A stretch of DNA of 43,678 nucleotides from DASWHD01 sp036393335. Lineage in GTDB: Bacteria > CG2-30-53-67 > CG2-30-70-394. Positions 8,374 to 16,610 of the stretch are shown here, piece after piece. Each line of letters opens with the position of its first letter. Position 1 is the stretch's first letter. The stretch covers positions 1 to 43,678 of the forward strand of contig DASWHD010000055.1 in assembly GCA_036393335.1 (NCBI GenBank). The letters run 5' to 3'. The notes under the pieces are model-generated. The model saw only the letters and a list, made by a program, of their open reading frames with translations, was not told where the DNA came from and did no database searches. The position numbers and the translations under genes were made by a program.

Positions 8374-9716
8374 GCCGCCAGCGGTCAGCGATCGGCCGTT
8401 CGCGGCCGCTCCCCAGGCACGTCGTTCGGCACGCCCTCGTACCCGTGCTGCTGATCACCACCGTTACCCAGGCCGGCACGGTGAGCGAGAAGGTCACCCG
8501 CCGCTCGGCGGTGGTGCGGGTGGTGGAGGAAGTGAAGCAGGCGGTGGTGAACATCTCCACCACCCAGCTCGCGATCCGGCGCGACCCCTTCTTCGAGGAG
8601 TTTTTCGGGAGCTTCTTCGAGCCCCGCCAGCGAGTGGAGAACCGCGCCAGCCTCGGCTCGGGGATCGTGGTCGATCCAGGTGGGCTGGTGGTGACCAACG
8701 CCCACGTGGTGGCCGGGGCGCACCGCATCTTCGTTGGACTGGAGGAAGAGGATGAGGCGACCTTCCCGGCGGACCTCCTCGGCGTCGACGCCACGGCCGA
8801 TCTCGCGGTGCTGCGCATTGCGGCGGGGCGCAAGCTGACGTGGATCGACCTGAGCGAGGGAAGCCCCGCAATGATCGGCGAGACCGTGATCGCCATCGGC
8901 AACCCGTTCGGCCTGTCGCACACCGTCACGGTCGGCGTGGTGTCGGCACTGGATCGGTCGATCCGCACCAACGACGCGGTCTACCACCGCTTCCTCCAGA
9001 CCGACGCCTCGATCAATCCGGGCAACTCGGGCGGGCCGCTGCTCAACCTCGCCGGGGAGCTGGTGGGAATCAACACGGCGATCTACGCCCGGGGCGAGGG
9101 GATCGGCTTCGCCATCCCACGGGAGCGGGTGCAGCGCGTGGTCCAGGCCCTCACCACCGGCGGGCGGGTCCCTCCGGCCTGGGCCGGCTGGCTCCTCGCG
9201 GACGGGCGGGCCGGCGTAACCGTGGTGTACGTCGCCCCCGGCTCACCGGGCGACCGCGCCGGCATCGTGCCGGGCGATCAGATCGTCCAATTCGGGCGGG
9301 TGGCGGTGCGTGCGGTGGACGATGTGTTCGCGGTCCTGGCTGGCAGTCTGCCGGGGGAAGACATCGCGGTACGACTGGTGCGCGAACGCAGGCGCCAGAC
9401 GGGCACCCTGCGCCTGGGCGAGTACACTGCCGGGCTTGCCGACCGGGTCGCCCGCACCTTGTTCGGCATGACGGTCGCCGACTGGCGGCGGCCCGGTGGC
9501 AGCGTCGGCGGCGTGGTAGTGCAGCGCATCGTGGAGGGTGGCTGGGCGGAACGAGCAGGGTTGCGCACGGGGGACCTCATCCGCGAGCTTGGTCAGGTAT
9601 CGCTCAACCGCAAGACCGACTTCGACGCGGCCCTCGGCTCGGTCTTCAACCAGCGCAGCCTGCCCCTGGTGGTCGAACGCGACGGGGTGCCGTACCTGCT
9701 GCGGCTTCGGTGGTAG
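8370..9716 (+). CDS. Periplasmic DegP/HtrA-type serine protease
   Basis: A trypsin-like quality-control protease with two PDZ domains. From TTG 8370 the product is 448 residues. The start overlaps the preceding stop codon (TTGA), and the encoded N-terminus is basic then hydrophobic (RHALVPVLLITTVTQAG), a fair signal sequence. The catalytic triad is H112 (TNAHVV), D144 (TADLAVL) and S220 (NPGNSGGP). PDZ1 spans about 265-345 and PDZ2 about 360-445, ending LRLRW. Other starts such as GTG 8445 would remove the leader. The tight overlap with the cytochrome gene suggests a three-gene transcript with the DUF1573 gene. Which of DegP, DegQ or DegS it matches cannot be told by eye. Confidence 0.88.
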   Translation: MSRQRSAIGRSRPLPRHVVRHALVPVLLITTVTQAGTVSEKVTRRSAVVRVVEEVKQAVVNISTTQLAIRRDPFFEEFFGSFFEPRQRVENRASLGSGIVVDPGGLVVTNAHVVAGAHRIFVGLEEEDEATFPADLLGVDATADLAVLRIAAGRKLTWIDLSEGSPAMIGETVIAIGNPFGLSHTVTVGVVSALDRSIRTNDAVYHRFLQTDASINPGNSGGPLLNLAGELVGINTAIYARGEGIGFAIPRERVQRVVQALTTGGRVPPAWAGWLLADGRAGVTVVYVAPGSPGDRAGIVPGDQIVQFGRVAVRAVDDVFAVLAGSLPGEDIAVRLVRERRRQTGTLRLGEYTAGLADRVARTLFGMTVADWRRPGGSVGGVVVQRIVEGGWAERAGLRTGDLIRELGQVSLNRKTDFDAALGSVFNQRSLPLVVERDGVPYLLRLRW

Positions 9717-9804
9717 GGGTAGAGCATGGGGGCGGACGCGAAGCGGTACGCCAACGATCTGATCGTTCGATATCGACCCTGTGGATCGGAATCGACCCCC
9801 GATC

Positions 9805-9833
9805 CGATCTCCCGACTCCTATCCCCTACCTCT
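9805..9833 (+). repeat. Single arm of the CTAGGGG/TTAGG dispersed repeat
   Basis: The spacer between the convergent protease and VWA genes contains GACTCCTATCCCCTACC. This matches the right-arm type found at 26033-26067 and 35911-35927, here without an inverted partner. Upstream bases 9755-9800 hold short gatc-rich palindromic words of unclear meaning. Confidence 0.45.
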
Positions 9834-10671
9834 CCGACCGGATCAGCCACCACATGACCAGGAGCAGCACGACCGCGAGGAGCGCCGCGGCGACGATCGG
9901 CTGCGACTCGGGATGGAGGTGCAGGGCCACCGCCACCTGCTGCGCCGGGGTGAGGGGCACCGCACGCTTTAACCCCAGCTCGATCGACGCACCGTCCCGG
10001 ACCGTGAGCAACAGCCCACCGGTGGGCGAGGTGAGGTGGAGCAGCTCCGCGACACGACCGGTAGCCCCGGCGAAGGCCAGGACGGTGATCGCCAGGTCGA
10101 TCCCTTCGTTGCGTGCCAGGTCGTCCCCCGCCGGCAGGGACTCCGGGCACGGGTCACGGCCGTCGGTGAGGACGATGAGGGTATTGCGCCCGTGCGGTCG
10201 GTCGAGGAAATCACGCGCGCCCTCCCGGACCGCGTAGGCCAAAGAGGCACGCCCCCCCGGCCCCGGTTGCAGCCGGTCCAGGGTGCGGTGAAACCGTTCC
10301 ACGTCCAGGGGCCCCAGGTCGAGGAGACGCTCCGAGTCCTCGCATCCGAGCCAGCGGCGTTGACCGAAGACCCGCAGGCCGACCGCCGTATCGGCGGGCA
10401 GTTCGCCGACGAACCGGCCCACGGCACGGCGTACGATGTCGATCTTCGCCACCGCTTCGGCCGCCGGCGTCGGCGTGTGCCGGATCGAGTAGATCCGCCA
10501 CACCACGTGCTGCCACCAGCCGACCGACTCCACCGACGCCAACACCGATTCGCCCATCGACGTCGAGGCGTCGACCAGGAAGAGGATCTGACGCGGCGCC
10601 GCCGCGGCCGCCGGCACGGTGACGGCGAGCCACCCACAGATCAATGCGACGAAACGAGCCGCCATGGTCAT
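9826..10671 (-). CDS. Membrane-anchored VWA-domain protein
   Basis: A 281-residue protein with an N-terminal signal sequence (about 1-25, ending AAAAA-P), a von Willebrand factor A domain (about 28-235) and a C-terminal membrane helix (about 257-276) followed by RSER. This puts the domain outside the cytoplasmic membrane. The metal-ion-dependent adhesion site is intact: D34-x-S36-x-S38 (DASTSMG), with a later TLIVLTDGRDPC strand. VWA proteins mediate protein-protein contacts; the partner here is unknown. The start ATG overlaps the aroK stop (ATGA), so it is translationally coupled to the shikimate genes. Nothing in its sequence suggests a role in aromatic biosynthesis. Confidence 0.8.
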   Translation of the reverse strand: MTMAARFVALICGWLAVTVPAAAAAPRQILFLVDASTSMGESVLASVESVGWWQHVVWRIYSIRHTPTPAAEAVAKIDIVRRAVGRFVGELPADTAVGLRVFGQRRWLGCEDSERLLDLGPLDVERFHRTLDRLQPGPGGRASLAYAVREGARDFLDRPHGRNTLIVLTDGRDPCPESLPAGDDLARNEGIDLAITVLAFAGATGRVAELLHLTSPTGGLLLTVRDGASIELGLKRAVPLTPAQQVAVALHLHPESQPIVAAALLAVVLLLVMWWLIRSER

Positions 10672-11171
10672 GCGTCGAGCACCCGTTCCACGACCTCCGG
10701 GATGGTCAAGTCATCGGTATCGACGATGCGGTCGGCCTGTTCGTAGGAGGGGGCGCGGCGCGCGAGGAGCTCACGGATCCGTGCCTGGGGATCGGCGACC
10801 CGCAGCAGGGGACGGTGATCGCTCCCCTGCACTCGGCCGTAGAGGGTCTCGGGCCGCGCCCGGAGATAGATGACCCGGCCGGCACGCCGCAGGTGAACGA
10901 GGTTTTCCGGCCGCTCCACCACTCCCCCGCCGGTGGTGATCACGGTGTGCTGGTAGCGATGGAGATCGGCGGCGACCGCGCTCTCCAGGTCCCGGAAGTG
11001 GGCCTCGCCCTCCGTGGCGAAGATGGCGGCGATGGCCTTACCGGCGCGCGCCTCGATCAGGTCGTCGCAGTCGATCGTGGCCCAGCCAAGACGGGCGGCG
11101 AGCGCCCGGCCCACGGTGGTCTTGCCGGCGCCCATGAAACCGATCAGCACCAGGTTGCGTGGCGGGTTCAT
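10668..11171 (-). CDS. aroK: Shikimate kinase
   Basis: Phosphorylates shikimate at the 3-hydroxyl with ATP in the chorismate pathway. Full length at 167 residues. The Walker A loop is GFMGAGKTT (11-19). The shikimate-binding D36-region (CDDLIE) and TTGGGVV loop are present, and the lid contains DHRPLL. It overlaps aroE upstream and the VWA gene downstream by four bases each (ATGA), a sign of translational coupling. In many proteobacteria aroK sits with aroB, so the aroE-aroK pairing here is less common. Confidence 0.95.
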   Translation of the reverse strand: MNPPRNLVLIGFMGAGKTTVGRALAARLGWATIDCDDLIEARAGKAIAAIFATEGEAHFRDLESAVAADLHRYQHTVITTGGGVVERPENLVHLRRAGRVIYLRARPETLYGRVQGSDHRPLLRVADPQARIRELLARRAPSYEQADRIVDTDDLTIPEVVERVLDA

Positions 11172-12031
11172 CGTGCCCCGAAGTGGGCCTCCAGGGTGGT
11201 GAGCATCAGCTCGCCCGGCGGCGCCGCGCCGGTCCAGATGGCGAACGACTCGGCCCCCTGCAACGCGAGCATCGCCAGGCCATTGCAGTGGCGGATCGCC
11301 CGGCGGCGCGCGGCCGCGAGCAGGGGCGTCTCGAGCGGGTTATAGACCAGATCGAAGACGAACAGCCGCTCGTGCAGCCCGGCAAAGTCGACGGGGTAGT
11401 CGTCACCCGCGTGCATGCCCAGCGGCGTGGCGTTGACCAGCAGGGTGGCGGCAGTTAGCGCCTGGCCCAGTACGTCCGCCACCAGGGGTATCGCGCACAC
11501 GCGAGGGGCGGTGAAGTGGCGCGCTATTTCTTCCGCCAGGGCCGCGGCGCGCGCTGGCTCGACGTCGCACAGGACGATCTCGTCACAGCCGTCGAGGGCG
11601 GCCTGGAAGGCCACGGCGCGCGCCGCGCCGCCGGCACCGAGCAGCAGCACCCGCTGCCCGGCAAGCACCATCCCATGGCGGCCCAGGGCCGCGGCGAAGC
11701 CCGGGGCATCGGTGTTGTGGCCGATCAACCGCTTGCCGTCCGTCACCTCGATGGTGTTCACCGCACCGATCAGCTCCGCGGTCCGGCTGAGGTCATCGAG
11801 GTGCGCGAGCACCGCCTGCTTGTGGGGGATGGTGACGTTCACCCCGGCGAGGCCGAGGGCGGGCAGGGCCGCCACCGCGGCGCCGAGCCGCGCCGGCGGC
11901 ACTGGAAACGGGACGTAGACGTAGTCGAGCCCGGCCTCCGCAAAGGCGCGATTGTGCATCAGCGGCGAGAAGCTGTGCGCGACCGGGTAGCCAAACAAGC
12001 CAACGACCCGGGTGGTGCCGGCAATGGTCAC
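11168..12031 (-). CDS. aroE: Shikimate 5-dehydrogenase
   Basis: Reduces 3-dehydroshikimate to shikimate with NADPH. From GTG 12031 the product is 287 residues, near the family norm. The substrate site is clear: SFSPLMHN at 20-27, catalytic K71 in NVTIPHK and D108 in GHNTDAP. The nucleotide fold begins GAGGAARAV, and NATPLGM follows. The frame is open further upstream, and a GTG about 15 codons earlier is also possible, so the start is uncertain. The stop overlaps the aroK start, making aroE the first gene of aroE-aroK-VWA. The gene is divergent from the dksA-like gene. Confidence 0.92.
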   Translation of the reverse strand: MTIAGTTRVVGLFGYPVAHSFSPLMHNRAFAEAGLDYVYVPFPVPPARLGAAVAALPALGLAGVNVTIPHKQAVLAHLDDLSRTAELIGAVNTIEVTDGKRLIGHNTDAPGFAAALGRHGMVLAGQRVLLLGAGGAARAVAFQAALDGCDEIVLCDVEPARAAALAEEIARHFTAPRVCAIPLVADVLGQALTAATLLVNATPLGMHAGDDYPVDFAGLHERLFVFDLVYNPLETPLLAAARRRAIRHCNGLAMLALQGAESFAIWTGAAPPGELMLTTLEAHFGAR

Positions 12032-12211
12032 GGGGGGTCGCCGCGCCTGTGCCGAAAGCGACACGCAAAGCGACGGCTCAGCAGAAGAGGTGTGCAGGGG
12101 GGGAGCAGAAGAAGCTAGAATTGGCGTTTGGAATAAGGTACTACCTCCACCCTCGATTCCCAACCCGATTGATCCGTTTTCCGTTAACGCCTCTCCCAAC
12201 CGCCCCAAATC

Positions 12212-12709
12212 ATGGCCAAGACACCCGCCAAGCAGACGACAGCCAGTGCCGCAAAGAAGGTCGCGAAGAAGGCCGCACCAAAGCAGGCGGCATCCAAGGC
12301 GGCCGCGCCGCAGACCAAGAAAGCGGCCAAGAAGAGCCCGGCCAAGGGCAAGGATCGCTGGGCCGCGATCCGTGCCCAACTCGAGGCACGGCGTGCGGAG
12401 CTCTTGGCGGACGCCCAGCAGGTCCTGGAGGGCAGCCTGGGCAGCGAGAAAGAGGTGATGGCGGAGATCGGCGACCGCGCCACGGAAGAGATCGATGACA
12501 ACTTCCAGGCGCGCCTCAAGGGGCGGGAGCACAAGTTGATCGCCAAGATCGACGACACCCTCGCCCGGATGGCGCGCGGCGAGTACGGGTTGTGCGAGTC
12601 ATGCGGCGAGGAGATCGCCTACGCGCGGCTCCTGGCGCGACCGGTCACCACCATGTGCATCGACTGCAAGACCGCCCAGGAAGCGGAAGAGCGGAACTTC
12701 CGAAGATAG
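12212..12709 (+). CDS. DksA/TraR-family regulator with Lys/Ala-rich N-terminal tail
   Basis: A 165-residue protein. Residues about 48-165 form a DksA-like unit with a long helical hairpin and a four-cysteine zinc finger (C128, C131, C149, C152). The hairpin tip reads EIGDRAT. It keeps D and A of the DxxDxA tip that contacts RNA polymerase, with Glu in the first position, so secondary-channel binding is plausible. Residues 1-47 are almost only Lys, Ala, Pro, Thr and Ser with repeated KKA blocks, like the tail of histone H1 or AlgP-type proteins, and could bind DNA or RNA. Such a tail is absent from E. coli DksA. Role: probable stringent-response or ribosomal-promoter control, by family inference. 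Confidence 0.85.
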   Translation: MAKTPAKQTTASAAKKVAKKAAPKQAASKAAAPQTKKAAKKSPAKGKDRWAAIRAQLEARRAELLADAQQVLEGSLGSEKEVMAEIGDRATEEIDDNFQARLKGREHKLIAKIDDTLARMARGEYGLCESCGEEIAYARLLARPVTTMCIDCKTAQEAEERNFRR

Positions 12710-12901
12710 GGGCCTTGCGGAGGGCCGACCATCGGGCGTGTAGCTACCCGAATCTTCGGGCCGTGTCCTCGCCCATGCTCCTCGACGTACTACCTCGGCC
12801 TGCGTCGCCCGGGCTGTGGGCCGGCCCGAATCTCCGGGCATCTACGCGCCCGCCTCCACCTGGACAGAGGTTGCGGCGAGCTGACGCGGCACCTGACGGG
12901 T

Positions 12902-12919
12902 CTTTCAGCTCGCTGAAAG
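12902..12919. terminator. Hairpin between convergent dksA-like and moeA genes
   Basis: CTTTCAGC-TC-GCTGAAAG, a perfect 8-base stem. It has no T-run on either strand, so activity as an intrinsic terminator is uncertain. Its place between two convergent genes fits a bidirectional 3' end element. Confidence 0.35.
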
Positions 12920-12926
12920 CGGACCG

Positions 12927-14156
12927 CTAATCGCTGATCGCTATCCCCGGCAGGAGCATCGCCTCGCACAGGAAGCCGGCGGGCAGCTCGCTCACCACCT
13001 CGGGAAGGATGGCGAGGGCGTTGGCCCCGACGAGGCTCCGCAGGTCGGCGCTGCCGTGGTATTCGAGCAGGCTCACCTGGGTCGTGCCGTTGGCGTCGCG
13101 CCGGACCCGAGCGGGAACGTAGTTGCGCCGGCCGGAGCGGTTCACCACCGCCTGGCTGAGGCGCGCCGCCACCACTGGATTGTCGAGGGTCGCATGGCCC
13201 TGCATCGCGCGGATCATCGGCCGCACGAACAGCTCGAAGGTCACGAAGGCGGAGACCGGGTTGCCGGGCAGGCCAAAGATGCGGCGGTTGCGGCCGTGGA
13301 GGCCGAAGACCACCGGCTTGCCGGGCTTGATGCGCACCTTCTCGAAGACGAACTTCACCCCGGCATGGCGCAGGGCCGCCTTCACCAGGTCGTACTTGCC
13401 GACACTCACCCCGCCGGAGAGCAGCAGGATGTCGTGCGCGAGGCTGCGGGCGAGGGCGTCGCGCAGGGCGGTCTCGTCGTCGCCGACGGCCGCCACCAGC
13501 TCGACCTCACACCCGGCGAGCCGCGCCTGGGCCGCCAGGGCATGGGCGTTGGAGTTGCGGATCTGGCCCGGGCCGGGCACGCGATCGATGGGGACGATCT
13601 CGTCGCCGGTGGCCAGGATTGCCACCCGCGGTGTGGGGTGGACCCAAGGCTCGGCGATCCCCACCGCCGCTAGCACCCCGACCACCGCGGGGGTGATCAC
13701 CGTTCCGGCCTCCGCCACGGTCTGACCCTCCGTGATGTCCTGCCCCTTGGGACAGACGTGCTGGCCGGGCCGCGCCGGGCGCTGGAAGGCGACCTCCTCT
13801 TCCAGCGCCTCGGTCTCCTCCACCATCACCACCGCATCCGCCCCCGCCGGCACCGGGGCACCGGTGAAGATGCGCAGGCACTCACCCGGCCCGACGGCAT
13901 GGTCGGGCGCCGCGCCCGCCGCCACCTCACCCGCCACACGCAGCCGGAGCGGGGCCTCCGGCGTGGTGCCGGCCAGATCGGCGCTGCGCACCGCGAAGCC
14001 GTCCATCGCCGACTTGTTGAACGGCGGCATGTCGATGTCGCTCACCGCCGGCCGCGCAAGGACGCGCCCGAGGGAGCGGTCGAGAGGCACGCGCACCGGC
14101 TCCAGGGTGAGGAGGTGGCTGCGCAACAGCGCATGGGCTTCGCTGAAGGAGATCAT
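12927..14156 (-). CDS. moeA: Molybdopterin molybdotransferase
   Basis: Inserts molybdate into adenylylated molybdopterin to finish the molybdenum cofactor. From ATG 14156 (MISFSEAHALLRSHL) the product is 409 residues, the normal length. Recognisable motifs are PPFNKSAMDGFAVR near the N-terminus, IFTGAPVPAGADAVVMVEE, and the MoeA/MogA-fold block LLLSGGVSVGKYDLV with IKPGKPVVFG and FGLPGNPVSAFVTFE. The start overlaps the lpxH stop (ATGA), so the two are probably coupled although functionally unrelated. A molybdoenzyme is implied in the genome but none is in the window. Confidence 0.95.
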   Translation of the reverse strand: MISFSEAHALLRSHLLTLEPVRVPLDRSLGRVLARPAVSDIDMPPFNKSAMDGFAVRSADLAGTTPEAPLRLRVAGEVAAGAAPDHAVGPGECLRIFTGAPVPAGADAVVMVEETEALEEEVAFQRPARPGQHVCPKGQDITEGQTVAEAGTVITPAVVGVLAAVGIAEPWVHPTPRVAILATGDEIVPIDRVPGPGQIRNSNAHALAAQARLAGCEVELVAAVGDDETALRDALARSLAHDILLLSGGVSVGKYDLVKAALRHAGVKFVFEKVRIKPGKPVVFGLHGRNRRIFGLPGNPVSAFVTFELFVRPMIRAMQGHATLDNPVVAARLSQAVVNRSGRRNYVPARVRRDANGTTQVSLLEYHGSADLRSLVGANALAILPEVVSELPAGFLCEAMLLPGIAISD

Positions 14157-14911
14157 CGAGAGCGATCCTGCGGCGACGTGACCGGTCGCGGGTTGTGGAG
14201 GCAAAAGCCATGGTGCGGGTCAAACGTCACATAGCTCTTGTGGAAGATCCAGTCGCCCGCGTTGAGGTAGCGGCCGTGGCGGCCGTCGACCTCGATCGCC
14301 TCGTCCCCCGGGACGTGGGCATGGCCCATCACCACCACGTCGTAGCCGCGCGCGATGCAGCGCCGGGCGTGAGCGTGAAAGCAGGGATGGGCCTTGGTCC
14401 GGCGGCTGTAGTCGGCGGGGGTCGTGACGCGGTCGAGCCAGCGGCCAAAGGTCTGCAGGCGGCGCGGGCCGAGGCGTTCGGCGAGCCACGCCGCCGCGCC
14501 GCTGCGGGCGAAGCGGCGCCAGGTGCGGTGGAACACCTCCTCGGGGTTGGCGAGGTCGCCGTGCTCGATCCACACTCGCCGGCCGCCGAGGGTCAGGGTG
14601 GTGCCCTCCGGGTAGATCCGTACCCCATAGCGCGCGGCGAAGTAGGTGCCGAGGCAGAAGTCGTGGTTGCCCTCGACGTAGTGGATCGCCACCCCGCGGT
14701 CGGCCAGGCGCCGCACGGCGGACAGGATGGTGTCGTAGCCGGCGAACTGCCGGTCGCGCAGTCCCATCCAGAAGTCGAACAGGTCGCCGACGATGCACAG
14801 GTGGGTGAGCCCGGGAAAGCCGAGGAGGAAGGTCGCAAGCTCCTCCTGCCGCTCCCGGTCGTCGGGCGCGAGGTGAACATCGGAGACGAACAGCCACTGC
14901 TCGTTCGGCAT
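14153..14911 (-). CDS. lpxH: UDP-2,3-diacylglucosamine diphosphatase
   Basis: Hydrolyses UDP-2,3-diacylglucosamine to lipid X at the inner face of the inner membrane, the fourth step of lipid A synthesis. The 252-residue length is typical. Calcineurin-fold metal ligands are visible: D11 and H13 (SDVHLA), D43 (VGDLFDFW), N82-H83 (EGNHD), IEHGD, and GHAHVPG. The LpxH-specific cap region lies around 120-165. It is upstream of and overlaps moeA. It supports an organism with lipopolysaccharide. Confidence 0.9.
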   Translation of the reverse strand: MPNEQWLFVSDVHLAPDDRERQEELATFLLGFPGLTHLCIVGDLFDFWMGLRDRQFAGYDTILSAVRRLADRGVAIHYVEGNHDFCLGTYFAARYGVRIYPEGTTLTLGGRRVWIEHGDLANPEEVFHRTWRRFARSGAAAWLAERLGPRRLQTFGRWLDRVTTPADYSRRTKAHPCFHAHARRCIARGYDVVVMGHAHVPGDEAIEVDGRHGRYLNAGDWIFHKSYVTFDPHHGFCLHNPRPVTSPQDRSR

Positions 14912-15027
14912 CGTGTCAGTCTAGGGCGCCCCCGGCGAGAGATCGACGCCGCAGCCACCGGCTCGTGCCACATGGCGGGTCCGGCACCGGTGGGGTGGGC
15001 GGCGTTGCCCTGGTACGCTGCCGACCC

Positions 15028-15507
15028 ATGATCGCAACTCCCCTACGTCTGGGCCGTGACCCGTGGCTGTGGCTGGCCACCGCCGGTGGCATCGGCCTGG
15101 CCCCGGGCGCGCCGGGCACCTGGGGGAGCGCGGTGGCGGCCCTCGCCTACCTGTGGCTCGGCGGCCACGGCTGGGCCGTGCAAGGGCTTGCCGTGATCGC
15201 CGTTACCCTGGCCGGGGCGCGGGCCGCGGGCCGCGCCGAGGCGGCGTGGGGCGGCAAGGATCCGGGTGCCGTGGTAGTGGACGAGGTGGCGGGGCAGTGG
15301 CTCACCCTGGTTCTTCTGCCACCGACCTGGCCGGTGGTCCTCGCCGGCTTCGCCCTCTTCCGCCTCTTGGACATCACCAAGCCACCGCCGTGCCGCTGGC
15401 TGGAGCGCCACCTGCCCGGTGGCTGGGGGGTGATGGCCGACGACCTCGCCGCGGGCGTCATCGGCCGGCTTATTCTCGCCGGCGCCGGCGCGTTCCACCT
15501 CTTTTGA
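15028..15507 (+). CDS. pgpA: Phosphatidylglycerophosphatase A
   Basis: Removes phosphate from phosphatidylglycerol phosphate in the inner membrane. From ATG 15028 the product is 159 residues. The PgpA pattern is clear: GIGLAPGAPGTWGS near the N-terminus, then KDPGAVVVDEVAGQW with acidic residues needed for activity, and FRLLDITKPPP. Several hydrophobic segments are consistent with a membrane enzyme. Divergent from lpxH; followed closely by the pncC/cinA-C gene and rnhA on the same strand. Confidence 0.92.
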   Translation: MIATPLRLGRDPWLWLATAGGIGLAPGAPGTWGSAVAALAYLWLGGHGWAVQGLAVIAVTLAGARAAGRAEAAWGGKDPGAVVVDEVAGQWLTLVLLPPTWPVVLAGFALFRLLDITKPPPCRWLERHLPGGWGVMADDLAAGVIGRLILAGAGAFHLF

Positions 15508-15564
15508 TCCTCCGTGTCGCTGCGCCGCATATCCTCGGCGCGCCCGTTCGGGGACAATGGCACC

Positions 15565-16092
15565 ATGGCCTCTCCCACCGCCGCCCCAACCGAGGCAGGC
15601 CATATACCCGCTCTTGCGCAACGCCTGGTCGCGATGCTCACCGCACGACACCGGTGGCTGGCCGTGGCCGAGTCGTGCACCGGGGGGTTGCTCGCTGCGA
15701 CCATCACCGATGTCCCGGGGGCGTCGGCAATCTTCTACGGTGGCGTGGTCTCCTACGCCAATGCCGCCAAGGAGGGGTGGCTCGGGATCGACCCACGCCT
15801 CCTGGCCACCTGCGGTTCGGTGAGCTCGGAGGTGGCGATGGCGATGGTCGAGGGCCTCCTCGCCGTGCCACCGGTGGGGCTGGCGTGCGCCATTACCGGT
15901 ATCGCCGGCCCGAGCGGCGGCACGCCGAGCAAGCCGGTGGGCACGGTGTACATCGCGGTAGGGGATCGCAACGGGGTCGCGGCGACGCACCACCACTTTC
16001 CCGGTGACCGCGCCGCCGTGCGCGGGGCGGCGGTGGCGCAGGCCCTGCACGACCTCCTTGACCGGATCGCCGGTGGCGATGTCGCAGCTTGA
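15565..16092 (+). CDS. pncC: CinA C-terminal-type nicotinamide-nucleotide amidohydrolase
   Basis: Deamidates nicotinamide mononucleotide to nicotinic acid mononucleotide in pyridine nucleotide recycling, by family knowledge. From ATG 15565 it is 175 residues, a stand-alone CinA C-terminal domain. Motifs include AESCTGGLLAATITDVPGAS with the catalytic serine, FYGGVVSYANAAK, and AITGIAGPSGGTPSKPVGTV. The frame is open upstream to 15514 (GTG), giving 17 more residues that look non-native. The common pairing of pgpA with this gene is seen in many proteobacteria. Its end lies eight bases before the likely rnhA start. Confidence 0.9.
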   Translation: MASPTAAPTEAGHIPALAQRLVAMLTARHRWLAVAESCTGGLLAATITDVPGASAIFYGGVVSYANAAKEGWLGIDPRLLATCGSVSSEVAMAMVEGLLAVPPVGLACAITGIAGPSGGTPSKPVGTVYIAVGDRNGVAATHHHFPGDRAAVRGAAVAQALHDLLDRIAGGDVAA

Positions 16093-16099
16093 GGTCGGA

Positions 16100-16543
16100 A
16101 TGGCCGGGCCCGTGGAGATCTTTACCGACGGCGGCTGCCGCGGAAACCCGGGGCCGGGCGGCTGGGGCGCGGTGCTGCGCTGGCACGGCCACGACAAGGA
16201 GCTGTCCGGCGCCGAGCCCCAGACCACCAACAACCGCATGGAGATGATGGCGGCGATCACCGCCTTGGAGTCCCTGAAGCGGCCGTGCCAGGTGGTCCTC
16301 ACCACCGACTCCATCTACCTCAAGCAGGGCATCACCGAGTGGCTGGCGCGCTGGAAGCGCAACGGCTGGCGCACCGCCGACCGCAAGCCGGTCAAGAATG
16401 AGGACCTGTGGCGCCGCCTCGACGCGGCCGCCGCGCGCCACCGGGTGGAGTGGCGCTGGGTGAAGGGCCACGCGGGCCACCCGGAAAATGAGCGCGCCGA
16501 CGCCCTGGCCAACCAGGCGATGGACCAGCTTATTCAACGGTAG
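16100..16543 (+). CDS. rnhA: Ribonuclease HI
   Basis: Degrades RNA in RNA-DNA hybrids. From ATG 16100 the 147-residue product aligns without gaps to the E. coli numbering: D10 (FTDGG), E48 (NRMEM), D70 (TTDS), H124 (KGHAG) and D134 (ERADAL). I chose this start because the family begins three to four residues before VEIFTDG and a GAGGTCGGA ribosome site lies just upstream. An ATG at 16079 would overlap the previous gene and add seven residues. Confidence 0.95.
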   Translation: MAGPVEIFTDGGCRGNPGPGGWGAVLRWHGHDKELSGAEPQTTNNRMEMMAAITALESLKRPCQVVLTTDSIYLKQGITEWLARWKRNGWRTADRKPVKNEDLWRRLDAAAARHRVEWRWVKGHAGHPENERADALANQAMDQLIQR

Positions 16544-16545
16544 CC

Positions 16546-16563
16546 GAGCGCTGGCAGGCGCTC
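16546..16563. terminator. Hairpin downstream of rnhA
   Basis: GAGCGC-TGGCAG-GCGCTC, a 6-base stem three bases after the rnhA stop. It lies between convergent genes. It has no T-run, so only a weak candidate. Confidence 0.3.
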
Positions 16564-16610
16564 ACCGCGGCCACTTGCCGGGAACACCCGGCGCCGCACA
16601 TAGCGCGGCG

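Noticed and set aside
11168..12532. Extended aroE reading frame starting near 12532
   Set aside because: The extra 167 residues overlap the divergent dksA-like gene and do not resemble AroE. The GTG at 12031 fits the family length.
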